Origin: Tipula vernalis
Lineage: Eukaryota > Arthropoda > Insecta > Diptera > Tipulidae
Assembly: GCA_958295665.1 (NCBI GenBank)
Contig: OY282558.1
Location: forward strand, 349,475,034 to 349,539,033
Reading direction: 5' to 3'
DNA: 64,000 nucleotides
The first letter of the stretch is position 1. Every line of letters begins with the position of its first letter. The notes under the pieces were generated by a model, which saw nothing but the letters and a program-made list of their open reading frames with translations, was not told where the DNA came from and searched no databases. Both the position numbers and the translations under genes were made by a program. Positions 11,397 to 22,944 of the stretch are shown here, piece by piece.

Positions 11397-11560
11397 CACT
11401 GTGCTAGTCGAAAATTTCAACATTGATGGGTCCTGAATAGAAAACACAATTCGAGTACGCTGAATCCAACGTTTGTGTAAAATCTTTATACATCCTGTGT
11501 AAAGATTTTACACAAAAAGAAACAAAAACACGTTTTATTTTGTCTATTTAACCATTTATT
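11397..11560 (+). repeat. Left terminal inverted repeat
   Basis: Shared blocks with the right TIR, in order: CACTGT, TTCAACATTGA, GAAAACACAATTC, AGTACGCTG, GTGTAAAGATTTTACAC, and TTTTGTCTATT plus AACCATT. Positions 11473-11512 form an internal palindrome of GTGTAAAATCTTTA and its complement. Confidence 0.8.
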
Positions 11561-11645
11561 CAACAGATACCTACTCAGTATTCAAGGCCGCAGAAAGTTC
11601 AGAAATATATAGAAAAAGTTTATTTTTCCCAAAAATTGTGTTTTC

Positions 11646-12990
11646 TTAAATATCTTCTATTTCTGATGCTTCTTCTTGCAAATTGTAACAAATATCAAAT
11701 AACAGATCATCGTGGAAACGCTCGCCGTGCTCATCCGATTCGGCTTGTTGTTCAGCAAAATTTTTCACATGTGCATGTAAAAAATGAATTTTTAATGACG
11801 TTTTAACATTGATACGGTGAAAAGGAATGAGCATGATTTGAATATAAAAGCGCCAATTATCGGATCAATCAACTCCGAGAACATTCTCAATGACCGTTTT
11901 AACGCAATCACATGCCACGAGTTCTGAGTCACCCATTTTCAGATGGTGTCATCAAACGGCGAATATTAGGTCCATTAAGCATTCCTGTAATGAAAACATT
12001 ATACGAAATGAAATTTAAATTAAATCAAAACTTAGACTGACTAACCGTGGAAAATTCGACGTAATTCATTGAATGCATTCCCTTCCGGATTCAACGCTTT
12101 TATGAAATTCTTGACAATTCCAAGCTTGATATGCAGCGGCGGTAGCAAAACTTTTTCGATTGGCACGAATGGATTCTCAATAATGTTGTGATGTCGCCAA
12201 ACGAGCAAAACGAGTGCTCCATAAGCACATAAAGCACATATTTTTGTGTATCCTCAGCACAAATTTTCCATTGATGGTCATTGTATTTGACAGCATCCAA
12301 GATTTTCTTCAATGACGAATGCGTTTCGTTGGTGCTAGTGCTCAAGAAGAACTGTTTTCAGACTGCTTTTCGAAGAATCAATAAACAATCTCCAGTCTTC
12401 AGATTTATATTCTTCATTATGCATTGCCAAAACCAAACCGCAGATATTCGTGCAATAAGCGAATGAATTATTCTCAAATGATTTGAAAAAATTCTTAAAC
12501 TCATGCTGACGATCGTATGCTCCATATATACGAAAATCCAGTGCTAACATGTTCGCTTGTTCCATTTCCTTGGCTAAGACAATCGACTGCTGCTGTGATA
12601 ACTTGAGATGCGGTGTACGATGATATCAAAACGATCTTGCCAAATCGTGTAGTGACATTCGTTGGTTGAAACATTAGTCCAGATGATTCTCCAACGGTTG
12701 CGAATGATGGTGGCAAATATTCTTCGGTTGGACTCGGTCTTCTCGGAATGGAAATGTTTTCTGAATGCGGCAATGGCAGCTTAACAAATTTTGTTGTTTT
12801 GTATTCCAGCTGACGTTCTTTCCTTCTGTTTTATCCGTTATTTTAATTCAAGCACACATAACATTCTTCTGGATCATGTACATTCACGGAATGGTAAAAA
12901 CTATTGATTCTACCTTTATTCCATTCGTTCAATCCCGGCAAGCATTCCGCACACATAACAGATAGGGCCCATTCTACATCAAGAATGATA
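11646..12990 (-). pseudogene. Transposase-like protein of an insect multicopy family (decayed)
   Basis: Blocks in order on the minus strand: a Cys pair (CYVCGM / EECYVCLN, near 12.9 kb), LPHSENISIPRRPSPTEEYL, FAYCTNICGLVLAMHNEEYK, SEDWRLFIDSSKSSLKTVLL, KVLLPPLHIKLGIVKNFIKA, GMLNGPNIRRLM, and the C-terminal LKIHFLHAHVKNF and DEHGERFHDDLL. I recognise this block order from many uncharacterised, multicopy insect proteins; no biochemical role is known to me. At least five frameshifts or stops break it. Its placement between TIRs argues that it is the element's own transposase. Confidence 0.75.
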
Positions 12991-13284
12991 TCTTCACCAA
13001 AGTATTAAAAGCCACAAACATAACAAAAGTTGTTAAATTTCTTACATTTATTCATTTTTGATATTGCAAACGATTAATTTGATGGACCGATCGAATTGCG
13101 CACCAAAATTAGTAAACAATTCAGCTTTTTCACAAGAAATGTCAAAATATGTCAATCAATAACCAAATACATTGCAACCAAGCCGCAGCACTAATGCCAT
13201 CCGTCGTCAAATAGGTGAAACAGTTCTCGTTCAATGTGATTTTATCGAACCGAAGAAATTTTGTCGAACTGAATAGGTATTTGT

Positions 13285-13449
13285 TGATGGAATGGTTAGA
13301 ATAGACAAAAAAAAAGCGTGTGTTTTGGATTTTTTTTTGTGTAAAATCTTTACACGTGAATACCTCGAAAACCAGCGTACTAGAATTGTGTTTTCAATCC
13401 AGGATCCGTCAATGTTGAAAAAAATTAAGTTTCCGATTCGAGTACAGTG
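13285..13449 (-). repeat. Right terminal inverted repeat
   Basis: Reverse complement of the left TIR with point changes and small indels. Here the subterminal palindrome is reduced to one GTGTAAAATCTTTACAC at about 13350-13366. Confidence 0.8.
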
Positions 13450-13839
13450 TTATTAACTTTGCAAATTGAGACTCTTCTATTAGATAGAAATTTTCCAGTA
13501 ATGGTCTATTTGACTTTCGTTGGGAATAATTTTTTAAACCACTTCTCATTTTTCACCAAGTTTTAGTAAATATTTTTAAATATTGCAAGTTTTATCCTTT
13601 TCCAACATTTGATAATTAATGAATCATTTACCATTTATGGAACATTTGAACTAAAATCAAATTTTTAATTAGGTACATAATTACTGTTGTAAAATTTCCG
13701 ATATTTTTAAATTTGGTGATGTTACCGGTAATATTACCGGTAACACGGGTAAAATTGGTAACACACTTTTTATTCAATATTTTAATTCCAATTTGTACCA
13801 AACAACACTACTAATATTTTGATGTCTCGACAAAGGTAG

Positions 13840-14290
13840 TAAGATGTTTAAATAAAGCACAAACGGCTTATTATTCTTTCAAATATCTTTCATCCTTTTC
13901 AAAGTAACCTCCTTCGGAAAGAATACACTTATGCCAACGTTTTTCCCAGTCTTCGAAACAGTTGTTAAAGTCTATTGAACATTAAAGTGTCAAAACGATG
14001 TCCCCGGAGCGGTTTCTTGAGTTTCAGGAATAGCCAGAAGTCGAACGGAGATAAATCAGGCGAAGGGTAGTTGCGAAACAATATGAGTCGAATTTTGGCC
14101 AAATAGTCACGTACAAATAAAGCAGTGTGAGACGGAGCATTATGATGATGCAAAAACCAAGAGTTTCCTGCCCAAAATTTTCGTGATGTCAACAAGATCT
14201 CTAATTGTCAATCGACGATTTTTGCGCACCAAATCCTTGACTTCCTTGACGTGCTGTTCATCGGTAGATGTCGAAGGACGGCAAAGGCAT
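13840..14290 (-). pseudogene. Mariner (DD34D-type) transposase with large internal deletion
   Basis: The N-terminal piece STSTDEQHVKEVKDLVRKNR and LTIRDLVDIT jumps directly to FLHHHNAPSHTALFVRDYL and SPDLSPFDFWLFLKLKKPL. The first catalytic Asp region is deleted. The second Asp, expected in HHDNAPSH, is His. The third Asp (SPFDFW) remains. The tail (WEKRW-like, CFEDWEK) runs to about 13.86 kb. It lies inside the hAT remnant, so it inserted later. Confidence 0.82.
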
Positions 14291-14299
14291 CTCCTTCAA

Positions 14300-15900
14300 C
14301 GCCTATAGTAAATAATAAATATTACATAAATATGAGTTTATGATCAATTAAACTCTTTAATCAATGTATGGTTTATTCTGACGCATTTATCATCCTCAGC
14401 CTCAACATCATCCATAACCGAATTATTATTACTTTCCTCCAAGTCATCCTCTTCTTCAAGTGAATATCATTATGCAGCTTCATCCATTAATAATAATCTG
14501 TATTTGATTCAGCAGGAATAACTTCATCCTCGTTTTCCACACTTCCTACCTTCGATCTCGACAGGTTTAAGTTGGGCAAAATTTACGTTAGTTTTCCTGC
14601 ACGATCAACAGTCAATGGATCACGTGTTGAGCTATGTGTATAGCACTTAAACATGAAGTAGAACACAATCCCGTCGATTAAATTTCATCAAAGTGCTGCT
14701 CACTTGCAACCACAAACGGTCATGAAAAAAGTTCACTTTGAACATTGTAATGCGGCAAAGACTCATATATTTTGTTGCCCTTCTATTGTTTGTCCTTATA
14801 TTTTGTGTGAAGTTCTGCGACATTAAAAATAAATTCAGTCACTTCAAGTTTCTGTGATTCCGAAAGACTCTTTCCTCACTAGCTGGTTCAAGTAAATTTG
14901 AGAATACTTATAAGTTCTTCATAATTGGCGCATTCATTTTGTTCAAAAGTTTGTTTTATATTAACAAAACAGTACACCACTTTAGACAAAACAGCAAACT
15001 CTCAAAAAAAAATTTCCATTTAGGAATCGGAGGTAGTACACAGTGAACAATTTAGAATAGAAAATCGTAAATGCCTTCATAACTGACTTCACTTCATCGT
15101 CGTTAACCAGCGCCTTCAGGGCATACCTGATGTTGCATGCATATAGATCGAATGTAGCATGAAAAATGTGCGAGTCTTTTAATTTCCGAAACTATCCGTA
15201 TTAATGACTGAAAATTTCAAAATGTTGATAGACTGAATCTTGAAGATATCGACAATGAGCAAGTTAAGTCCATGACAGATGCACCCATACTCGGTAATAT
15301 AGGGATAGCTTTTGTTACCATTTTTCGAGACGCTTTATTGTTCGTTCCATTATCAGTAATAAGTACAATAAATTTATAAATCTCGACGTCTTTTAACACC
15401 GCTTCAACTTTCTCGAAAAGCAACTTTAAAAGCCAAATGTCGATTTTCCTTAGTGAGTAGATTTATAGAAAAAGGCTTTGGGTATATTGTATTGATGACA
15501 TAATTTGTTATGTAGTCCTTGCGTATGTTCGACTAAGCATCGGTCTGCAACGTCAGAAGCGCCGGCAATTTTTGGTAAGAAGGCATTTTCAAGGGTAGCA
15601 TTTTAGGTATTGGCAGTTTTTTTCCAAGTTGGTATCTCGAAGGAAGTTTATAGAACGGTCACAATTTCTTGAAACAATCAATAGAAGCCGACTTTGTGGT
15701 TGAGCCTAATGGAACACTATCATAAACGAAAATTGAGCTCTTCCATCAGCTCATTGACCATCTGGTGCTACTTTGGTCTCATGTTCTCAATGAAATTCCA
15801 GCATACTAGAGCTTTTCATCGACTAAGACGTTGCTGCCACATTTATAGTTAAAATAGTGATTGGTGTATTTTACAGACAGAGCGATGAATCATATTCAAT
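14300..15900 (-). pseudogene. hAT transposase remnant (DUF659-like core)
   Basis: The clearest part is 15217-15423: EIYKFIVLITDNGTNNKASR, then after a frame change YGCICHGLNLLIVDIFKI, the hAT block around the second catalytic Asp and the CxxH-L-N-L motif. Upstream, KPFSINLLTKENRHLAFK fits the family's N-terminal core. The acidic stretch read from 14395-14470 fits the variable loop before the dimerisation domain. Many stops are present. Confidence 0.68.
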
Positions 15901-16374
15901 GTCAGATTCTAGCTCTATTACGTATTTTCCAAATGAATATGTCAATAAAACAGGAAAAAGGTGTAGATTATTATATTTAACAGCAAAAAACTTGGTGTAG
16001 TAGGTTAATGGTACATAAGGAAGTATAATGCAGTGGTGTCACTACTCTTTTTGCATTAAGGCTAGTTGAGTTGTTTGGAATAAACGTTTTTAATTTATCT
16101 TACTGATATTACCACGGTAACACCACTTTGGGTAATATTACCTAAAATTACCTATTTTACCGGCAATATTACCATCGAGAATATTACCGTTTACATCACT
16201 ATACATAATTATAAATATTTGTAGATTTTTTTTGTTTTATTATTATTCCATACACATAAACTATTTGCGTCTGCTAAAAGCTAAACTTATTCTACTCCAC
16301 GATATTCCATTTTGAGAAAAATCAAAAATACTGCTACGTTTTTGCCTTGTCAATCAAGGTTCGTATCACTGCAT

Positions 16375-16775
16375 TGTGAATAAAACGAAATCAATTTAAT
16401 TTATCAGCAACAAATTTATTTATTTAGCACAAAAATTATTTCAACACAATTTATTACTGATAATTCACAAAATCACTTTATATAAATCATTCGCACAATT
16501 TTTCTGATCACTTTTACTTTTTATTTCGCACTAAAACACTTTTTAATTCCTTTTTAATCTTTACACTATCGCTTACCAAATACTAATAATCCAATTCGAC
16601 TTCGTTCGCCTTTTTATATACAGAAACCAAACTTCTAGAAAGTTCATGACTTTTCCAGTTAGAATAATGTAAAACATTTAGAACAGTTTTATCATGGAAA
16701 ATTCCATTTTAGTACAGTAAAACATTGAGCTATTAATTTAACTTGTTCTATTACAATCTAGGTGTCACCGTCACA
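16375..16775 (-). repeat. Ty3/gypsy LTR (401 bp)
   Basis: The segment begins TGTGA and ends TCACA, so on the minus strand it is a TG...CA LTR with a 5-bp inverted end. A TATATAAAAAGG promoter (about 16608-16621) lies in the minus orientation. It directly follows the integrase C-terminus, so it is the 3' LTR. The strand and the borders rest on these signals; no second full LTR is visible. Confidence 0.65.
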
Positions 16776-16789
16776 CTACGACTCATCTA

Positions 16790-17660
16790 AGCCTGTTCGT
16801 CCTGAAAAGGACCCAAATCACCTCCTCTGTAGAGGGCCACCCTCTCCAAATCCACCCTTCGGTTTACCTCGATGTCCTTTCTGAATCCGATAAACCACGT
16901 CATTCATCTTGGTGATGACAGTGTAAGGTCCTTCCCTTGCTAGGTAGTTGTAACTTCGGTGACAATCCTTTCTTTCGTTGCGGGTTGTGAAGCCCTACCA
17001 ATTGCCCTTCCTGGAAGCCTTGGTTATTTTCTCGTATGTCATATCGAGCTTTTATCCTATTACTTGACATCTGTATTTTCCCCCGTACAAATTGATGAAT
17101 ATCATAAGTTCCTCTTTCATCCGGTCTACATAATCCTGTCCACATAAAGCCGCTGATGGTGCAGCCCCAAACTTTAGATCTCCAGGTAATCGTAGGTTAT
17201 CTCCAAATAACGTTTTAACTGGTGTCATTTCGGTTTTTTCATGTATTGCTGATCGATAGGCCATCAGAAACTTCGGTAAATGCCGATCCCAGTTGCGTTG
17301 ATTTTTCTCAACGACCTTTGCTAAATATTCCTCCAATGTACCATTGAATCTTTCCATCAGACTGTGGATGCAAAGGCGTTGTTCTCGTTTTATTTATACC
17401 GAGCATCCGGCATATTTCTTGAAATACCACCGATTCAAAATTCCTTCCTTGATCGGTATGAATCTCCATCGGCACTCCAAATCTGCTATTCCAGTTCGCT
17501 ACATCCATTGCAATTCTTTCGAATGGTGCTCCGACGTTATATTATTTCATGGTTCCATGACTTTTGCGTGCGGGTCACTTTACCACCCACATTGCTCACA
17601 TTTTTGGCACCATTATATCACTGATTGCCTACATCCTGACCAGTAGAATCGTTGATGTCA
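16790..17660 (-). pseudogene. Ty3/gypsy pol C-terminus (integrase)
   Basis: Positions 17308-17508 read RFGVPMEIHTDQGRNFES (second catalytic Asp) and TTPLHPQSDGKIQ; positions 16900-17357 read MERFNGTLEEYLAKVV and DRHLPKFLMAYRSAIHEKTE. The sequence jumps from FERIAMDVA to NWNSRFGVP, so about 40 residues between the first and second catalytic Asp are deleted. The end RRVDLERVALYRGG precedes the LTR. At 17655-17669 a short GATGTCACCGTTACA resembles the LTR edge and may be a stump of the 5' LTR. Confidence 0.83.
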
Positions 17661-17858
17661 CCGTTACAATATGTTTTGTTAAACGAAAGTTCTTCATTTA
17701 ATCGCCAGTCTGTACCGATGTGTTTTTCAATAATGCGTTAACATCTTTAAGATTTGCCGATTTAACTGCAACATTATTGTCCGTTATAAGGGCCCTATTT
17801 TGAATTCTTTTACCGATTTTGAAGCTCCTATTACAGGTAGCTCTCCGCGAATTCCCAC

Positions 17859-18990
17859 CTAACTATTTTTTAGCCTACTTATAATCAATCGTTTTGAAGG
17901 ATTGAATTTAGAGTGCCATGGCCCAGGTGGTTTAAACGTAGTAGCTGCAGCATTTCTCCAATCGGAAACTAGACATTCAGAGTTGCTAACATTAATGACA
18001 GTTCCGTTATCATGTACTCCTGTTTTTATGATGGTTTTTATGCCTTTAACTTTTTTCTCGAGTTGAGCGAATACCCCGGGGAAGATAATTTCAATTTTTT
18101 TAATGTTTTTAGGAGCTTTCATGTTCAACAAGTATGAGTGAGCACATTACCATCATGGATGTAATTTTATTTTGCGCTCAACGACGCTCCACAATTATGA
18201 ACGTTATTGCTATAAACTGGATTTTGCAACCGATGATACACCGCTGATGCGATTTTATTAGGTCCTTTAGGACGAAAATTTTCCGTCCAAAGATACAAAA
18301 ACATGTTTCTCTTTTCCAATTTAGATTCTGATGTACCTTGAACGATGCCTAAATTGTTGAGATACAGGCAGCATCACATTCTTTTGGCGTTCAAAAGAAA
18401 TTGTTAAATATTTTAATTTTTTTTTTTTTTGGCAGCGAATAGAAGGCCTTTGTCATTGATTACTAACTGTTCTTTGAAAGAATGATATGTGGTTCATATC
18501 AGAGGATGATGCCTGGAACTAAATTTTGAAATTCTGATTAAAAATGAACTAGAAGTAGCGTAAGTTTTACTTGTTGTTCTATATAATCGTTGACGAACAT
18601 TCTGTAATTTTATTTATAGCGAGTTCCCCTGATAAATACTAATTTGAAGCTACTCGAGCTCGACAATAATATTTTTCAAGAATCTGAAATAACAAAAATT
18701 CAAAGTTAAACAACAGTTAAAAAATGTAAACACTTACTTTAGAGTTTTTTACAAAGTTTAGTATTGCGGTACGTTTCTCGGCAAATTTCTGTAATATGGT
18801 ATACGATCGCCTCCACGATTTTCGACTGGCATTATCTTTCTCTCAAAATATCGTTTAACTTGGTTATGCCCAAAATATTTGAAAATGTGTTTTGACAAAC
18901 ACGGAGTAATTTTAACTTTTTGGTTCTCATAAAATATAGGACGCTGAAGGTTTTGGGAGACCCGTGAATGACACGGTTGGGTCATTTTTT
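17859..18990 (-). pseudogene. Transposase-like remnant of a multicopy insect DDE family
   Basis: Three pieces fit one family by eye: an N-terminal NRGGDR block (18758-18985), MFLYLWTENFRPKGPNKIAS (about 18.2-18.33 kb), where this family has a Trp-rich core near its catalytic region, and a C-terminal piece at 17859-18131 with CLVSDWRNAAATTFKPPGPW. The second catalytic region could not be found. Family membership is inference from the LYLW / GPNKIAS pattern; the C-terminal piece is the least certain. Confidence 0.5.
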
Positions 18991-18999
18991 TCTACTGGA

Positions 19000-20200
19000 A
19001 TAAAACGAACCCGAAAAATCTAATGCATCGACCGTTTTAACAAATTTGCAATAAAAAGTTAGTACCGAGCTGTATACAAAATGCATCTACCTTTTTGTTT
19101 TTTCTTGCTCTCGTTTCCAATTTAATTTGTTTACCGCTACTTTTCGTGCTTTTTCATCTTCGTCGCATTTCTTGCCAATCTTTACTCACTTTAATTATTT
19201 AATTAAAACAATTTTAATTTAACTAAAATAGCTAAGAATTGTTTTTGTTTAGAAGAACAATATTTAAAAACAAGCCCCTGCTCTTCGTGAAAGTTGTATG
19301 AATACTGAATTAAACCTTAAAACAACTGATTTTCTTGTCAGAAAGTAAAAATGGATAAAGGTTACTTTGATTTGTATTAACCAACTTCATATAGAATTTT
19401 GTAAATGATAATGTACTCTTTGCTAATAAATGTTTAGATGATAAGGTTACTTTTGCAGTAAACTGTACGATGAATAAGGTAAAGTTTTGATTTTAACAGC
19501 AGTTTTGTTTTCAATTTTAAAAGGAGTAAGATCAGCGTTCGAAAATCGATCGACACTTTCTGTCGATGACATTTTAGTTCATGACAAGGTGTAGATTCGT
19601 GATTCTTATATAATACCAAATCAAAAACAATACGACTATAGAGAGTCGTGTTGATTGTTGATCGACTCACAGTATGTGAAATGGCCAAATTTCATGAATT
19701 CTTGAATACTGATTTTTTCTCTACATATGTTGTTTAAAAATGTTTCGAAAAATGGATGACACATAAAGACGCTGAAAAGAAAATTATAAAATTAATTGCT
19801 TTGGAATTTATTTAAATTAAACTCTAAATACCTAGAGAAACAAGAATTTTTACAATTCTACAGTTGGAATTATTTTTTTCAAGAACTCTCCTCTTATTCA
19901 GTTAGTGACGATGCTGAGACCTCTTTTAATATTATGTTCGGTGAATTTGTATCTGTATCATTTACAACTAACTATAAATGTAAACTGATTATTACCAAAA
20001 CAACAATTTCATTACCAAACATTTATACATTAATTCATATCATTTCGAAAATTGGTAACAATATAATTTATTCTAATTGTGTGAGTTTATATCTACATAT
20101 AACATTGTGAACTGTGATAATTTTACATATAGTACTTAACGATGTACTGTGATAGTTGTTAATATACATATATCTTCTGGTTATTTGTGTACATTTAAGT
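19000..20200. other. AT-rich non-coding stretch with a diverged hairpin repeat
   Basis: No coding region recognised. At 19540-19680 there are two opposed copies of an ATCGATCGAC / GTTGATCGACTC motif related to the hairpin repeat at 11215-11363. Confidence 0.45.
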
Positions 20201-20203
20201 AAT

Positions 20204-21762
20204 TATGACGAAGACTTGCGTCAAGTGCAACGACTGTCCTTACTCTGTTTTTATGTGTACCGAGTGTCAGCGTTTATTTAAAGAAGCAAAATTGTGTGAC
20301 ATTGGACATAATCCAAGCCTCATTGGATAGTATCGATTCTAAAATGTCTTTAATTGCCGACATCACTCTGCTCAACGTTATTGTGCATCGAGCCTATTAT
20401 CCGTCTACAGCAACATTGGCGACCAGACTGCTGATCAAATCCGCGATTGCTTCGTTCAAGCGTCGACTCTAACGACTCGCACTGGCACTTTCTTCCGCGA
20501 CATCAACTTCACCACTGTTGATTAAGCTGCTATTGCCGATTTTGTAAATAACAACTGTGGTATTTCCAATGTTGCAATTACCAAGTTATTAACAAATGGG
20601 CGCAAACTCACCGACATAAAGTAGGTCTGTTTTAAAGTGGGAATTAATGCCGACTTAAAAGCAATAGTTATGTCCACGATGAATTGGCCAAATGATATGT
20701 TTATTGGGCTTTTCAATAATACAAATTTTCGGCAGCGTCAATCAGCCTGTACGCAAGCAACAAGGAACAAGGTGTGCTTTGGACATTGGTGGTTATTGCG
20801 CACCAAACTGTGCCGGAATCTAGCAAGTAAGCTCTGATCATACTAGATTCATTTCAATTTATTACAACAATGCTTCTAGCATCCGAGGTAAAGCCAAGTC
20901 TTTTCCCCTAGGCTTTTTGGACAACGATTATGACAGATATAATTTTGAATTGGTAGCTTGGTCTCTCCATTGCTCTCTATACGGATCGGACTTGTATTAT
21001 TTTGAAATGAAAATCAATTTCATTGACTCAGCAGAGATGCCATCAGTGCATCCTAGCCATCAACTCATCATTGTGTGTAACTTTGATCTGCTCGATTTAG
21101 CTTGGTTTGATGTTGATGGCGTCTTTACGGAGGCGCTTTTACGTGGCGGATATTTAAATGAAATAATTTTGAAGTTTAACTACCTTTTCAGGAATTGTAT
21201 TGAAAGATGTGTTTCGTTGGTAAGAAAAAACGGCCTTCAGGAGGAGTGGTACACTAATAAGTTGGTTCATCTAGAGAAACGCCGCAATATGTTCCATTCT
21301 TTATATACAGACGGTACGTGGTTAAATTTTATCCCGGTTTTGATAGAGCCCGTAAAGAGTTTAATTGTTTAAATTGGTTTTTGTATAACCAATAAATAGT
21401 GCAAATCGGGAAGGAATTTACATCTAGTCCAAAGGGAAGAATTTCTAGAATTTCATGAATGTAGGAAGAGAAAAGTGATTAGTTTTCCGTCGCCTGTGTC
21501 TTACTAGAGCTTCGTCGCTAGTCAGCCCTCAGAAATCTACGATTTATTTGCTAGCTTTTTTTGCATCCTTATACGAACCAGCTACGATGTCTCCTATCAT
21601 GTCTTTAAATGCTCACGTTTCCGTGGACTTTAATTATTTTAAATTTACTGAGCAAGAAGATCGTGATTCCCTGCTTAATCTTGATGTTAATAAGGATGCT
21701 GGTCACGATGATATTCCGCCGATCCTTATTAAGTATTGTACTGAGAGTATGCCTACGTAGTA
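20204..21762 (+). pseudogene. LINE fragments, 5' to 3': ORF1, endonuclease, start of reverse transcriptase
   Basis: From 20204 MTKTCVKCNDCPYSVFMCTE suggests a Cys-rich ORF1 start; KVGINADLKAIVMSTMNWP (20635-20700) fits its C-terminal domain. Positions 20917-21372 fit the end of an endonuclease domain and linker (VHPSHQLIIVCNFDLLDLAW). Positions 21548-21760 read LDVNKDAGHDDIPPILIKYC, the block before RT motif 1. All frames are broken. The sequence stops abruptly at about 21765 against an oppositely oriented LINE. Confidence 0.68.
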
Positions 21763-21764
21763 GT

Positions 21765-22560
21765 TTTTTCCCCGAACCAACCGAGAGCCTATGTTCAACA
21801 GTACCGAAACCTTTCGTAACATCAACGAATAGTGCTAAAGTAAATTATTTGAATTAATTCCCTCGAAAATCGGAGAAAACATCTTTATTATTACATTAGG
21901 TAACCAAACTGGCCACTATTTAAAAATTTCGTCCAATATAAAAAACTTAACACTCACGACATAACAAGCTTTCTAAAAATATTCGAGAAGCCAGATAAAA
22001 GGCTTATCGGTCGTTAATTATTTAAATTTGTAGGACCATATTTTTTATAAAGTGGTATTACAATAAAAAAATGCCATCAAAACCAATTAAAATGGTATAA
22101 AAGTTCTATTGGACTATTGGAAGTTACAAAGAGAAACTATATTATTGGCGTAAAATGTACCAATCTTTAGTTTAATTAGAAGAATCAACAAAAAAACTTA
22201 TTAAAAACATCAGCGGCCTCTTTAGAATTATTCAATAAAACACCAGAATCATTTAAAATAGACAAACACGGATTTTTCAAATTTTTGAAGTTACCAGTAG
22301 CTTTATTAATTATTTTCCATTGCTTTTAATTATTATCATATCATTAGAATTTACAAATAATTTTCTAAAATTATTAAATTTAGCGCTGCTAATTGCGTGT
22401 TTTACTTCCAATTTTTTACTTTTAAATATTGCGTGATTACCATTGAACACATCAACCCATTTTTCAACATCCAAACAACGTTCAAAATTTTCAAAATTAA
22501 TCATTTTAATTTTAGATGAGGAGAAGCTGGTACGCACAACAGGTATTAGCTAAAATTGAG
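21765..22560 (-). pseudogene. LINE reverse transcriptase N-terminal half
   Basis: The minus strand gives VIPLYKKYGPTNLNN then RPISLLSGFSNIFRKLV, then LNSGQFGYL and motif A LFVDVTKGFGTVEH, with a preceding linker (22310-22537). Motifs B and C are absent. Motif A reads KGFG where family members have KAFD, so a second conserved Asp is lost. It is truncated at the junction with the plus-strand LINE. Confidence 0.72.
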
Positions 22561-22944
22561 CAACATGCACCAATTATTTATTAAGAAAATACATAAACGT
22601 AGTATTTGCAGAAATATTCGCAGCTTAAAAACTGAATTTGAAGTATTCATTAAATTACAACAGAAACAAAGGTTTATTTTGAATTTGTTTTCCAACACTA
22701 GTGTCAAATCGTACAAGAGCACTGAATAGGGCTTGCGCTCCGGGAATGTTTTAAATATTTCCTGGGAGCGCAAAATCTAGTTTCAAGACTCAACCGTGCC
22801 ATTTTTAACTTCATGAGATTAATCAGAAAGTCGCCGATAATGGGTGTAACGCTATAAAAAATAAGATACGTTATAGAGTTATGTAGATTGAGTGTAAAGA
22901 ACTGAATATTATGTTAGATAGCCATATTCGTTGGAGTACTTTAG

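Larger units (their letters stand above)
11397..13449 (-). mobile_element. TIR-bounded DNA transposon (2053 bp, CACTG termini)
   Basis: About 160-bp imperfect terminal inverted repeats enclose a decayed transposase-like gene. The left end reads CACTGTGCTAG; the right end reads CTCGAATCGG-side sequence closing in GTACAGTG, that is CACTGTACTCG in reverse. TTA flanks both sides (11394-11396 and 13450-13452), a plausible 3-bp target duplication. CACTR termini with 3-bp duplications are the signature of the EnSpm/CACTA group. Assignment to that group is inference because the gene itself is not one I can place in a named superfamily. Confidence 0.75.
13714..16201 (-). mobile_element. hAT-type DNA transposon remnant
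   Basis: Both ends carry GGTAATATTACC-rich inverted sequences: TGGTGATGTTACCGGTAATA at the left and, in reverse, TAGTGATGTAAACGGTAATA at the right. The interior (minus strand) holds hAT transposase pieces and an unrelated mariner fragment. No convincing 8-bp target duplication was found. A similar TTACCGG-rich end lies near 47.4 kb. Confidence 0.65.

Noticed and set aside
13714..16201. 8-bp target duplication for the hAT remnant
   Set aside because: The bases flanking the candidate tips (TTTAAATT and TACATAAT) match at only four of eight positions.
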